This document shows, piece by piece, positions 18,453-26,601 of a DNA stretch of 59,396 nt (within the stretch, counting starts at the first letter, position 1; each line of letters begins with the position of its first letter). The notes below the pieces were generated by a model, which did not search any database, was not told the DNA's origin, and saw only the letters and a list, made by a program, of their open reading frames with translations. The position numbers and the translations under genes were made by a program. The stretch covers positions 1 through 59,396 of the forward strand of contig NZ_LZSE01000042.1 of the NCBI RefSeq assembly GCF_001665295.1. Reading direction: 5' to 3'. Origin of the DNA: Mycobacterium sp. 1554424.7 (lineage in GTDB: Bacteria > Actinomycetota > Actinomycetes > Mycobacteriales > Mycobacteriaceae).

Positions 18453-19223
18453 ATGGGTAGATTTCACCGGCACGACGACGGAACCGTGCACATCCACGAC
18501 CACGACCATCCCGATCACGAGCACGGGGACCACAGTCACTACCAGACGGGCAAGCAGCGCATCGACGTGCTGGAGGCGATCTTCGCCGAGAACGACACCC
18601 TCGCCGAGGCCAACCGGGCGGCGTTCGAGAGCCACGGGATCCGCGCGCTGAACCTGATGAGCTCCCCGGGATCGGGCAAGACGACCGTCCTGCAGGCGAC
18701 GCTCGACGAGCTGGCCGGCGAATTCGCGATCGGCGTGATCGAGGGCGACATCGCCACCGATCTGGACGCGGCCAAGCTCAGCGGCCGCGGCGCTCAGGTG
18801 TCATTGCTCAATACCAGCAATGGGTTTGGCGGCGAATGCCACCTCGACGCGCCGATGGTCAATCGCGCCCTGCCCGGCCTGGACCTGCCCGGCCTGGACC
18901 TGGTGGTCATCGAGAACGTCGGCAACCTGGTGTGCCCAGCCGAGTTCGACGTCGGCGAGCACGCCAAGGCCATGGTCTACTCCGTGACCGAGGGCGAGGA
19001 CAAGCCGCTGAAGTATCCGGTGATGTTCCGCTCGGTGGACGTGGTGCTGCTCAACAAGATTGACCTGGTGCCCTACCTGGATGTCGACGTCGACTCGTAC
19101 ATCGCGCACGTGCGCGAGGTCAACGCCACGGCCGAGATCCTGCCGGTCAGCGCGCGCACCGGCGCCGGCATGGGCGCCTGGTTCGGATGGCTGCGGCGGT
19201 TCGCGGCGAACCCCGACGACTGA
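18453..19223 (+). CDS. hypB: hydrogenase nickel incorporation GTPase HypB
   Basis: This SIMIBI-class GTPase delivers nickel with HypA. The 256 residues open with a His/Asp-rich tail (about 14 of the first 30 residues are His or Asp), a likely nickel-storage segment. The P-loop SPGSGKTT is at 71-78, followed by the metal-binding and switch segment NGFGGECHLD and the NKIDLVPYL G4 motif. I chose ATG 18453; a TTG at 18447 is in frame but has nothing to recommend it. The next gene starts 310 bp later, so hypAB may be its own transcript. Confidence 0.96.
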   Translation: MGRFHRHDDGTVHIHDHDHPDHEHGDHSHYQTGKQRIDVLEAIFAENDTLAEANRAAFESHGIRALNLMSSPGSGKTTVLQATLDELAGEFAIGVIEGDIATDLDAAKLSGRGAQVSLLNTSNGFGGECHLDAPMVNRALPGLDLPGLDLVVIENVGNLVCPAEFDVGEHAKAMVYSVTEGEDKPLKYPVMFRSVDVVLLNKIDLVPYLDVDVDSYIAHVREVNATAEILPVSARTGAGMGAWFGWLRRFAANPDD

Positions 19224-19257
19224 CGCCAGCGGTAGTGCGATTGGTTCGCATGACCGA

Positions 19258-19276
19258 CTTGCAAACCGCTTGCAAG
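19258..19276. promoter_or_regulatory. perfect Nur-type box upstream of the hydrogenase structural operon
   Basis: CTTGCAA-ACCGC-TTGCAAG is a perfect 7-bp-arm dyad. Its core TTGCAA-N5-TTGCAA is identical to the published Streptomyces Nur (nickel-Fur) box. It lies about 258 bp upstream of the hhyS ATG, just after hypB. With a Fur-family gene beside nicT 5 kb away, nickel-dependent control of the hydrogenase genes is likely. The distance to the best promoter match leaves repression, activation or a closer unseen promoter open. Confidence 0.7.
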
Positions 19277-19383
19277 ACAACGGGTTCCCCGTCCTTCGTT
19301 AGGCTGTCTCACGGGTTGGCCCGCCGCGCGGCGCGTGGCCGAAATCCCCTGCCCGCCAACGCGAATAGATGAAACCTGGGCCC

Positions 19384-19402
19384 AATAGAACATCTGTCTA
19401 TT
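19384..19402. promoter_or_regulatory. second 19-bp dyad upstream of hhyS
   Basis: AATAGA-ACATCTG-TCTATT is a perfect 6-bp-arm inverted repeat in a locally AT-rich patch, 20 bp upstream of a TTGACA -35-like hexamer. This is a typical activator position. The sequence is unlike the Nur box and the cognate regulator is unknown. Confidence 0.35.
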
Positions 19403-19422
19403 TACCGGCAAACGCTGGACCG

Positions 19423-19451
19423 TTGACAACCGTCTGAGGCGGGAGTAGACC
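19423..19451 (+). promoter_or_regulatory. candidate sigma-A-like promoter for hhySLE
   Basis: TTGACA (19423-19428), a 17-bp spacer and TAGACC (19446-19451) fit a housekeeping promoter with a perfect -35 and a weak -10. Transcription would start near 19458, leaving a leader of about 75 nt before the hhyS ATG. This is a sequence match only. Confidence 0.35.
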
Positions 19452-19533
19452 CAAAATCAGCGCTGCGCAAGTGGGCCGACGGTCGACTCCGGCAGCGCAA
19501 GGAGCGCCCAGCCCGGCTCCGGGAAGCTGCAGC

Positions 19534-20589
19534 ATGCCAACAGAAGCAGCGGTCAAAGCAGAAGAAACATTGATCCATGTTCTATGGATTAACGCGGGCC
19601 TCAGTTGCGACGGCGATTCGGTGGCGTTGACTGCCGCCACCCAGCCCAGCGTCGAGGAAATAGCCCTCGGTGCGCTTCCGGGCTTACCCAAGGTCGCCGT
19701 GCACTGGCCCCTGATCGATTTCGAGTGTGGCCCGAACGGAGGGGCCGACGACTTCCTCGAGTGGTTCTTCAGAGCCGATCGCGGCGAGCTCGAGCCGTTC
19801 GTGCTCGTCGTCGAGGGATCCATCCCGAACGAGAAGCTCAAGGACGAGGGCTACTGGTGCGGCTTCGGCAACGACCCGGCCACCGGCCAGCCGATGACCA
19901 CCAGCGAGTGGCTCGACCGGCTGGCTCCGAAAGCCACCGCGGTGGTCGCGGTCGGGACGTGCGCTACGTACGGCGGCATCCACGCGATGGCCGGCAACCC
20001 GACCGGGGCGATGGGCGTGCCCGACTACCTCGGCTGGGACTGGAAGAGCAAGGCCGGCATCCCGATCGTCTGCGTTCCGGGCTGCCCGATCCAGCCGGAC
20101 AACCTGTCCGAGACGCTGACCTACCTGCTCTACATGGCGACCGGTCAGGCGCCGATGATCCCGCTCGACGACGCGCTACGCCCCAAGTGGTTGTTCGGCA
20201 ACACCGTGCACGAGGGGTGTGACCGCGCCGGCTACTACGAGCAGGGTGACTTCGCCACCGAATACGGGTCACCGAAATGCATTGTGAAGCTTGGCTGTTG
20301 GGGCCCGGTCGTGAAATGCAACGTGCCCAAGCGCGGGTGGATCAACGGTGTCGGCGGCTGCCCGAACGTCGGCGGCATCTGCATCGGCTGCACCATGCCC
20401 GGCTTCCCGGACAAGTTCATGCCGTTCATGGACGAGCCGCCGGGCGGCAAGGTGTCCACCACCGCGTCGGGTCTGTACGGCAGCGTGATCCGCAGCCTGC
20501 GCGGCGTCACCGGCCGCACCGTCGACAAAGAGCCGAAGTGGCGCCACAGCGGCGACCAACTCACCACCGGGGCGCGCCGCACCTGGTAG
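19534..20589 (+). CDS. hhyS: group 1h [NiFe]-hydrogenase small subunit
   Basis: This is the electron-transfer subunit with three FeS clusters. Cys25 and Asp28 (SCDGDS) replace the usual CxxC. This is the three-Cys-one-Asp proximal cluster signature of the actinobacterial-type (group 1h) enzymes, completed by Cys143 and Cys184. His226/Cys229/Cys249/Cys255 are the likely distal ligands, and the Cys pair 283/286 (CIGC) is part of the medial site. There is no Tat signal, so the enzyme faces the cytosol. Length is 351 residues from ATG 19534; an in-frame GTG at 19471 would add 21 residues with no counterpart. The sequence recalls the Ralstonia AH small subunit through most of its length. Confidence 0.96.
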   Translation: MPTEAAVKAEETLIHVLWINAGLSCDGDSVALTAATQPSVEEIALGALPGLPKVAVHWPLIDFECGPNGGADDFLEWFFRADRGELEPFVLVVEGSIPNEKLKDEGYWCGFGNDPATGQPMTTSEWLDRLAPKATAVVAVGTCATYGGIHAMAGNPTGAMGVPDYLGWDWKSKAGIPIVCVPGCPIQPDNLSETLTYLLYMATGQAPMIPLDDALRPKWLFGNTVHEGCDRAGYYEQGDFATEYGSPKCIVKLGCWGPVVKCNVPKRGWINGVGGCPNVGGICIGCTMPGFPDKFMPFMDEPPGGKVSTTASGLYGSVIRSLRGVTGRTVDKEPKWRHSGDQLTTGARRTW

Positions 20590-20632
20590 GTCGCGGCACG
20601 CCTTGTAATTCACTGCATCTGGAGAGACTTCG

Positions 20633-22432
20633 ATGACAACTATCGTCCCCGAGCCGACGACCGCCAAGCGGGAGCCGGGCCAGCTCGTCGACATGGCCTG
20701 GGACCCGATCACCCGGATCGTGGGCAGCCTCGGCATCTACACCAAGATCGACTTCGACAACAAGGAAGTCGTCGAGTGCCACAGCACCTCGTCGATCTTC
20801 CGCGGCTATTCGATATTCATGAAGGGCAAGGACCCTCGCGACGCCCACTTCATCACCAGCCGCATCTGCGGCATCTGCGGCGACAACCACTGCACCTGTT
20901 CGGTCTACACGCAGAACATGGCGTACGGGGTCAAGCCGCCGCACCTGGGCGAGTGGCTGATCAACCTCGGCGAGGCCGCGGAATACATGTTCGACCACAA
21001 CATCTTCCAGGAGAACCTGGTCGGCGTGGACTTCTGCGAGAAGATGGTGTCCGAGACCAATCCGAGCGTGCTATCGCTGGCGGAGAAGACCCAGGCGCCG
21101 CACGCCGACGCGCACGGGTACCGCACGATCGCCGACATCATGCGCTCGCTCAACCCGTTCAGCGGCGAGTTCTACCGCGAGGCGCTCCAGGTGAGCCGTT
21201 GGACGCGAGAGATGTTCTGCCTCATGGAGGGTCGCCACGTGCACCCGTCCACGCTGTACCCCGGCGGCATCGGCACCGTCGCGACCGTTCAGCTGATGAC
21301 GGACTACATGACGCGGCTGATGCGCTACGTCGAGTTCATGAAGAAGGTCGTCCCGATGCACGACGACCTGTTCGACTTCTTCTACACCGCACTGCCCGGC
21401 TACGAGAAGGTCGGGCTGCGGCGCACGCTGCTCGGCTGCTGGGGCTCGTTCCAGGACCCCGAGGTGTGCAACTTCGCGTACAAGGACATGGAGCGCTGGG
21501 GCAACGCGATGTTCGTCACGCCGGGCGTCGTGGTCGACGGCAAGCTGGTCACCCACTCGCTGGTGGACATCAACCTCGGCATCCGGATCCTTTTGGGCAG
21601 TTCGTATTACGACGACTGGACCGACCAGGAGATGTTCGTCAAGACCGACCCGCTGGGCAACGCCGTGGACCGGCGCCACCCGTGGAACCAGCACACCAAC
21701 CCCCACCCGCAGAAGCGGGACTTGGAGGGCGGCAAGTACAGCTGGGTGATGTCGCCGCGCTGGTTCGACGGCACGGACCACCTGGCGCTGGACACCGGCG
21801 GCGGGCCGCTGGCCCGGCTGTGGGCGACGGCCCTCGCCGGCCTGGTCGACATCGGCTACGTCAAGGCGACCGGTAACAGCGTCAAGATCAACCTGCCAAA
21901 GACCGCGCTGAAGGGACCGGTCGAACTGGAGTGGAAGATCCCCACGTACGGCAGCAACACGATCGAACGCGATCGGGCCCGCACCTACTTCCAGGCCTAC
22001 GCGGCCGCGTGCGCGCTGCACTTCGCCGAGAAGGCGTTGGCGGAGATCCGCGCCGGACGAACCAAGACGTGGGAGCGCTTCGAGGTGCCCGACGAGGCCA
22101 TCGGCTGCGGCTTCACCGAGGCGGTGCGCGGCGTGCTCAGCCACCACATGGTGATCCGGGACGGCAAGATCGCCAATTACCACCCGTACCCGCCCACCCC
22201 GTGGAACGCCAACCCGCGCGACAGCTACGGCACGCCGGGCCCCTACGAGGACGCGGTGCAGGGCCAGCCGATCTTCGAGGAGAACGGTCGGGACAACTTC
22301 AAGGGCATCGACGTCATGCGCACGGTGCGCAGCTTCGACCCGTGCCTGCCGTGCGGCGTGCACATGTACCTCGGGAAGGGCAAGACCCTGGAGAGACTGC
22401 ACACGCCGACGCAATCGCCTGTCGGGGAGTAG
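20633..22432 (+). CDS. hhyL: group 1h [NiFe]-hydrogenase large subunit
   Basis: This is the catalytic subunit that oxidises H2, down to atmospheric levels in characterised relatives (M. smegmatis Hhy, Ralstonia AH). The L1 motif RICGICGDNH at 77-86 supplies Cys79 and Cys82. The L2 motif DPCLPCGVH at 569-577 supplies Cys571 and Cys574. A 22-residue tail follows His577 and should be removed by the endopeptidase at 26089 after nickel insertion. Length is 599 residues. The start ATG 20633 has GGAGAG upstream. It is 43 bp downstream of hhyS and 9 bp from hhyE, in one operon. Confidence 0.97.
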   Translation: MTTIVPEPTTAKREPGQLVDMAWDPITRIVGSLGIYTKIDFDNKEVVECHSTSSIFRGYSIFMKGKDPRDAHFITSRICGICGDNHCTCSVYTQNMAYGVKPPHLGEWLINLGEAAEYMFDHNIFQENLVGVDFCEKMVSETNPSVLSLAEKTQAPHADAHGYRTIADIMRSLNPFSGEFYREALQVSRWTREMFCLMEGRHVHPSTLYPGGIGTVATVQLMTDYMTRLMRYVEFMKKVVPMHDDLFDFFYTALPGYEKVGLRRTLLGCWGSFQDPEVCNFAYKDMERWGNAMFVTPGVVVDGKLVTHSLVDINLGIRILLGSSYYDDWTDQEMFVKTDPLGNAVDRRHPWNQHTNPHPQKRDLEGGKYSWVMSPRWFDGTDHLALDTGGGPLARLWATALAGLVDIGYVKATGNSVKINLPKTALKGPVELEWKIPTYGSNTIERDRARTYFQAYAAACALHFAEKALAEIRAGRTKTWERFEVPDEAIGCGFTEAVRGVLSHHMVIRDGKIANYHPYPPTPWNANPRDSYGTPGPYEDAVQGQPIFEENGRDNFKGIDVMRTVRSFDPCLPCGVHMYLGKGKTLERLHTPTQSPVGE

Positions 22433-22441
22433 ACCCCCGGA

Positions 22442-23341
22442 ATGGCAACGCCTGATCGCCCGGAGACTCCCGAGAACGACATGCAATGGCGCGCAGCGGG
22501 CGATCGGATCCAGACCCTCCTGGATTCCTGCGCGGCCAGTGGGGCGGCCGCACATGAGCGCGCCCAGCAGTTGGTCCGCGAGGTGGTCGGGCTGTACGGG
22601 GCCGGCCTCGAACGGATCGTGCGAGCCGGCGAGGCCGGCTTCGCCGAGCGGCTGGCCACCGACGACCTGGTGGCCAGCCTGCTTCTGGTCCACGGGCTAC
22701 ACCCGCACGACGTGCACCGGCGGGTGTCCGACGCGCTGGACCGGGTGCGGCCCTACCTCGGGTCGCACGGCGGGGACGTCGACCTGCTGGAGGTGGTCGG
22801 CGACACCGTGCGGCTGGCGTTCAAGGGGAGCTGCAAGAGCTGCCCATCCTCGGCCGTGACGCTGGAGCTGGCCGTCGAGGACGCGGTCCGGGCCGCCGCG
22901 CCGGAGATCTCGTCAATCGAGGTGGTGACGGCGGAGCCGGAGAGCAACCACGCCGTGATCCCGACGGAATCGCTGCTGGCACACCTCCGTTCGAACGGCC
23001 ACGGCCACACGAACGGCGCCACGTGGCACCCGCTTCCCGAGCTGGCCGAGCTGGAGCCCGGCGACGTTGCGGGATTCCGGGTTGCCGGCACCGCGCTGCT
23101 GGTGTGCCGGGTCGGCGACCTGCCGCTGGCCTACCGCGACCATTGCCCGGTGTGTGACGACTCGTTGGCGGGCGCACGACTGAACGAGACGCTGCTGGGT
23201 TGCCCGCGCTGCGGCACGCAGTTCGACATCGTGCACGCCGGCGCCGGGCCGGACGGGACCCACCTCGAGCCGCTGCCGCTGCTGCCCCGCGACGGGGTGC
23301 CGTCGGTGGCACTGGCCGAACCGATGGGAGCCGGCGCATGA
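22442..23341 (+). CDS. hhyE: HhyE-type FeS protein: NifU-like domain plus Rieske-fold-like domain
   Basis: This 299-residue protein is the likely electron relay from HhyS to the respiratory chain. The first ~85 residues are helical. A NifU C-terminal-type domain follows (RPYLGSHGGDVDLLEV; Cys131/Cys134 in CKSC). The C-terminal part (about 195-275) looks like a Rieske/ferredoxin fold (VCRVGDLPLAYRDHCPVC...CPRCGTQFDI). It carries Cys235/Cys238 and Cys254/Cys257 instead of the usual C-x-H and C-x-x-H. The gene lies directly behind hhyL, as in known hhy loci. The stop overlaps the next start (ATGA at 23338). Confidence 0.85.
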   Translation: MATPDRPETPENDMQWRAAGDRIQTLLDSCAASGAAAHERAQQLVREVVGLYGAGLERIVRAGEAGFAERLATDDLVASLLLVHGLHPHDVHRRVSDALDRVRPYLGSHGGDVDLLEVVGDTVRLAFKGSCKSCPSSAVTLELAVEDAVRAAAPEISSIEVVTAEPESNHAVIPTESLLAHLRSNGHGHTNGATWHPLPELAELEPGDVAGFRVAGTALLVCRVGDLPLAYRDHCPVCDDSLAGARLNETLLGCPRCGTQFDIVHAGAGPDGTHLEPLPLLPRDGVPSVALAEPMGAGA

Positions 23342-23970
23342 CGACCCCGTATGACGTGCTGGCCAACATCCGAAGCAGCCGGCCGGCCCCGGAACCGGCG
23401 GCCGAGCGGTGCGAGATGTGCTCGGAAACGATTCCCGACGAGCACCAGCACGTCGTGAACGTCGGTGCCCGACAGCTGATGTGCGTGTGCCGGGCGTGTT
23501 ATCTGCTGTTCACCGACCACAGCGCCGACCTGCGCTACCGGGCGGTGCCCGACCGGTATCTGGCCTTTGGAGACTTCGCGCTGGATCGCCGCGCGTGGGA
23601 GGCGCTGCAGATCCCCGTCGGCGTCGCCTTCTTCTTCACCAACTCGACGCTGGGGCGCACCGTCGCCTTCTACCCCGGCCCGGCGGGGGCGACCGAATCC
23701 GAACTCGACCTGGAGGCCTGGAACGCGATCGGCGGCGCCGATCCGCGGGCGACCCTGCTGACCGACGACGTCGAGGCGCTGCTGGTCCGCGTCCCGGAGA
23801 CCGAGAACGCCGACCCGCAAAGCTATCTCGTCCCGATCGACGCCTGCTACGAGTTCGTCGGGCGCCTGCGCATGCTGTGGCGGGGATTCGACGGCGGCCA
23901 GGAGGCCCGCGCGTTCATCGACGACTTCTTTTCCCGGGTCGCCGCCCGCGCGGTGGAGACGCCGCCATGA
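23338..23970 (+). CDS. DUF5947-type protein with zinc-ribbon-like cysteines
   Basis: This is a 210-residue cytosolic protein of unknown function, recognised as DUF5947-like. The cysteines Cys25/Cys28 (CEMC) and Cys49/Cys51/Cys54 (CVCRAC) suggest a metal-binding N-terminal ribbon. A beta-rich middle (FFFTNSTLGRTVAFYPGPAG) and a helical tail follow. The start ATG 23338 overlaps the hhyE stop, and the end overlaps the next gene in the same ATGA manner. Translational coupling to hhyE suggests a stoichiometric partner or assembly factor of the hydrogenase. Confidence 0.8.
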   Translation: MTTPYDVLANIRSSRPAPEPAAERCEMCSETIPDEHQHVVNVGARQLMCVCRACYLLFTDHSADLRYRAVPDRYLAFGDFALDRRAWEALQIPVGVAFFFTNSTLGRTVAFYPGPAGATESELDLEAWNAIGGADPRATLLTDDVEALLVRVPETENADPQSYLVPIDACYEFVGRLRMLWRGFDGGQEARAFIDDFFSRVAARAVETPP

Positions 23971-24620
23971 CGACCGAGCACGTGGACGTGAACTTCGCCG
24001 TCCTCGACGTGGCGCCCGAACCGTACTCGGTGAGCCCGGTGCTGACCGCGCGGGTCAGCGTTGCGGCCAGCGGCGACGACCCGGTGCACGCGATCGCCCT
24101 GCGCTGCCAGGTCCGCATCGAGCCGCTGCGCCGTTCCTACTCGGAGGCGGAGGCGGCCGGGCTGCTCGACCTGTTCGGGCCCCGCGAGCGCTGGGCCGCC
24201 ACCCAACGCACCTTCCTGTGGCAGCACGCCACCGCGATGGTGCCGGGCTTCGCCGGCAACACGACGGTCGCGCTCCCGCTGGACTGCACCTACGACTTCG
24301 AGGTCGCCGCCGCCAAGTACCTGCACGCGCTGCGCGACGGCGCGCTACCCCTCCAATTCCTTTTCAGCGGAACCATTTTCGTCAAGTCCGAACGCGGGTT
24401 CTCGGTCCAGCAGGTGCCGTGGGATTGCGAGTATCGCTACGACATGCCGGTCACGGTCTGGCGCGACCTCATCGCGCAGCACTATCCGAACACCGGCTGG
24501 GTGCGGCTCAGCCACGAAACCATCGCCGCGCTGGCCGCCTACAAGTCGGCGCAGGGGCTGCTCGACCTCGACCACGCGGTCACCTCGCTGTTGGACACCG
24601 AACGGGAGACGGCCACATGA
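23967..24620 (+). CDS. DUF6084-type hydrogenase-associated protein
   Basis: This 217-residue protein has no signal peptide or helix-spanning segment. It recalls the DUF6084 family seen in actinobacterial hydrogenase clusters. Aromatic, beta-rich segments include ERWAATQRTFLWQHATAMVP and LQFLFSGTIFVKSERGF, suggesting a beta-sandwich fold. The start ATG 23967 overlaps the DUF5947 gene stop, and its stop overlaps the next ATG (24617). The function is unknown; strict coupling places it in the hydrogenase complex or its assembly. Confidence 0.78.
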   Translation: MTTEHVDVNFAVLDVAPEPYSVSPVLTARVSVAASGDDPVHAIALRCQVRIEPLRRSYSEAEAAGLLDLFGPRERWAATQRTFLWQHATAMVPGFAGNTTVALPLDCTYDFEVAAAKYLHALRDGALPLQFLFSGTIFVKSERGFSVQQVPWDCEYRYDMPVTVWRDLIAQHYPNTGWVRLSHETIAALAAYKSAQGLLDLDHAVTSLLDTERETAT

Positions 24621-25939
24621 CCTCCGAGTGGGACCGGGCCCGCGCCGTCGCCGACGCGGTGCTGTACGAGGGCTACCTGCTCTACCCGTACCGCGGGACG
24701 TCGAGCAAGAACCAATCGCGCTGGCAGTTCGGCGTTTTGGGGCCACCCGGCGCCGCGGAAGCGGGCCTGGGTGAGGACGACACCCTGGCGGCGGAGTTCC
24801 TGGTCGACGGGTCGCAGGCGCTGACCCTGGTGGTGCGGTTCCTGCAGCTGCAGCACCGCCGCGCCGAGCGCGAGTTCGCCCACGGCGCGTTCGAACCCGT
24901 CGATGAGCTAAGGACCCCGGCCGGGTCGTGGCTGACCTGGGACGAGGCCGTCGAATGCGAGCTGTCCTTCGGACCCCTCCCGCTGGACGGCCGGCCGCGC
25001 ACGCTGGCGGTCGTCGCGAACGCGGCGACGGACATCGAGCTGCTCACCGGGGGCCGGCTGGTCCGCGAACGCCGCGAGGTGCGCGGTGAGCTGACGGTCG
25101 ACAGCGAGCCGGACGGTGACCTGCGCCGGGTGTCGGTGCGCGTCCGCAACGTCGGTGAGGCCGCCGGCAGCAAGACCGATTCGATCGCGCGGTCCATGAT
25201 CGGCACCCACCTCATCGCCGAAGTCGTTGGCGGCGAATTCGTTTCGTTGCTCGAGCCACCGTCGGGCGCGACCGGCGCGGCGTCGCGGTGTCGCCAGCAC
25301 CGGTGCTTCCCCGTGCTGGCGGGCCCGGCGGGCACCCGCGACATCCTGCTGATCTCGCCGATCATCCTCTACGACCACCCCGAGGTCGCCGAACAGAGCG
25401 ACACGGCGCTGTATGACTGCACCGAGATCGACGAGATCCTGACCCTGCGCGTGATGACCATGACCGACGAGGAGAAGGCGCAAGCGCGGGCCACCGATCC
25501 GCTTGCCGCGCAAATCATCGACCGGTGTGATGCCATGTCACCCGACGCGATGGCGCGCCTGCACGGTGTGCTGCGCGACCCGCACACCCTGCCGGGGCTG
25601 GTCCCCGAGATCCCCGAGGGGGTCGACTGGTGGGATCCGCTGGCCGACAACGCGGTTCGCCCCGAAGTCGACGCGGTGCTGGTGAACGGGGTCCGGGTCG
25701 CGCGCGGCAGCCGGGTCCGGTTGCGGCCGATGCGCAACGCCGACGCCCAGGACATCTTCGTCGCCGGCAAGACCGCCCGCGTCACGTCGGTGCACGAGGA
25801 CGTGGAAGGCAACAAGCACGTCGCCGTCGTCGTCGACGACGACGCCGCCGGCGAACTGCACGACTGGTACGGCCGCTACCTGTACTTCTCCCCCGACGAG
25901 GTGGAGCCACTCGAAGCAGGACAACCCGCAAAACCCTGA
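24617..25939 (+). CDS. large uncharacterised hydrogenase-cluster protein (440 aa)
   Basis: I do not recognise a characterised family. The first ~290 residues mix conserved strands and helices (WDRARAVADAVLYEGYLLYPY at the N-terminus; GTRDILLISPIILYDHPEVA mid-protein). After a helical stretch, the C-terminal ~75 residues form an SH3- or KOW-like beta barrel with RGSRVRLRP and VVVDDD. Three cysteines are scattered and form no obvious cluster motif. I chose ATG 24617, overlapping the previous stop (ATGA); the frame extends upstream only as a shadow. It is followed by the tiny membrane protein gene after 13 bp. Confidence 0.75.
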   Translation: MTSEWDRARAVADAVLYEGYLLYPYRGTSSKNQSRWQFGVLGPPGAAEAGLGEDDTLAAEFLVDGSQALTLVVRFLQLQHRRAEREFAHGAFEPVDELRTPAGSWLTWDEAVECELSFGPLPLDGRPRTLAVVANAATDIELLTGGRLVRERREVRGELTVDSEPDGDLRRVSVRVRNVGEAAGSKTDSIARSMIGTHLIAEVVGGEFVSLLEPPSGATGAASRCRQHRCFPVLAGPAGTRDILLISPIILYDHPEVAEQSDTALYDCTEIDEILTLRVMTMTDEEKAQARATDPLAAQIIDRCDAMSPDAMARLHGVLRDPHTLPGLVPEIPEGVDWWDPLADNAVRPEVDAVLVNGVRVARGSRVRLRPMRNADAQDIFVAGKTARVTSVHEDVEGNKHVAVVVDDDAAGELHDWYGRYLYFSPDEVEPLEAGQPAKP

Positions 25940-25952
25940 AAGGAGTCCGAAA

Positions 25953-26072
25953 ATGGAAGTCTTGGGCTGGATATTCATCGCCATCCTGGCGCTGGTGGCC
26001 GCGATCGCGGTCATGCTCGGACTGATATCGGTGCCCGACGCCCGACGCTACCTGAAGCTAAGGCGGATGTAG
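25953..26072 (+). CDS. 39-residue single-pass membrane protein (DUF6893-like)
   Basis: A very short gene sits between the 440-aa protein gene and the endopeptidase gene. It starts at ATG 25953 behind a strong AGGAG (25941-25945). The product begins MEVLGWIFIAILALVAAIAV, one transmembrane helix, and ends in a basic cytosolic tail PDARRYLKLRRM. It resembles the DUF6893 family of tiny actinobacterial proteins. It could anchor the soluble hydrogenase to the membrane or contact a quinone pool protein; this is inference. Confidence 0.8.
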   Translation: MEVLGWIFIAILALVAAIAVMLGLISVPDARRYLKLRRM

Positions 26073-26088
26073 CCCGCCGGGCGAACCG

Positions 26089-26601
26089 ATGACAGCGCGC
26101 ATCCTGGTAGCCGGGATCGGCAATATCTTCCTGGGGGACGACGGATTCGGCTCGGAAGTGGTCCGAAACGCCGAGATCCCGCAGGACGACACGAGCGGCA
26201 ATTGCCGCGTCCGGGTCATCGACTACGGCATCCGCGGCATGCACCTGGCCTACGACCTGCTCGAGGAGTGGGACTCGTTGGTCCTCGTCGACGCCGTGCC
26301 CAGCCAAGGCAGCCCCGGCACGTTGCACGTGTTCCAGGCCGACTGCGAGGAGGCCGGGGACGCAACGGATTTGGACGCCCACGGCATGGATCCGGCCGCG
26401 GTGTTCGCCAGCCTCCGGGCCCTCGGCGGCCGCCCGCCCTACACGGTCGTCGTGGGATGCGAGGCGGGCAGCGTCGAGGAGGGCATCGGCCTCACCGAGC
26501 CGGTGGCCAAGGCCGTCCCCCGCGCCGCGCGGGCCGTCGAGGAAATCGTCGCGGCGCTGCAGACGTCCACCGCCCAACCATCCGCGCGGGAGGACCGCTG
26601 A
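26089..26601 (+). CDS. hydrogenase maturation endopeptidase (HyaD/HupD/HoxM family)
   Basis: This nickel-sensing protease removes the C-terminal tail of the large subunit after metal-centre assembly. It has 170 residues. The N-terminal motif GIGNIFLGDDGFG is at 9-21 with Glu23 nearby, and an Asp in LVLVDAVP (Asp68) and His98 complete the usual Ni-binding triad. It matches the need created by the 22-residue HhyL tail. The stop overlaps the hypC start (TGATG). The start is ATG 26089. Confidence 0.92.
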   Translation: MTARILVAGIGNIFLGDDGFGSEVVRNAEIPQDDTSGNCRVRVIDYGIRGMHLAYDLLEEWDSLVLVDAVPSQGSPGTLHVFQADCEEAGDATDLDAHGMDPAAVFASLRALGGRPPYTVVVGCEAGSVEEGIGLTEPVAKAVPRAARAVEEIVAALQTSTAQPSAREDR

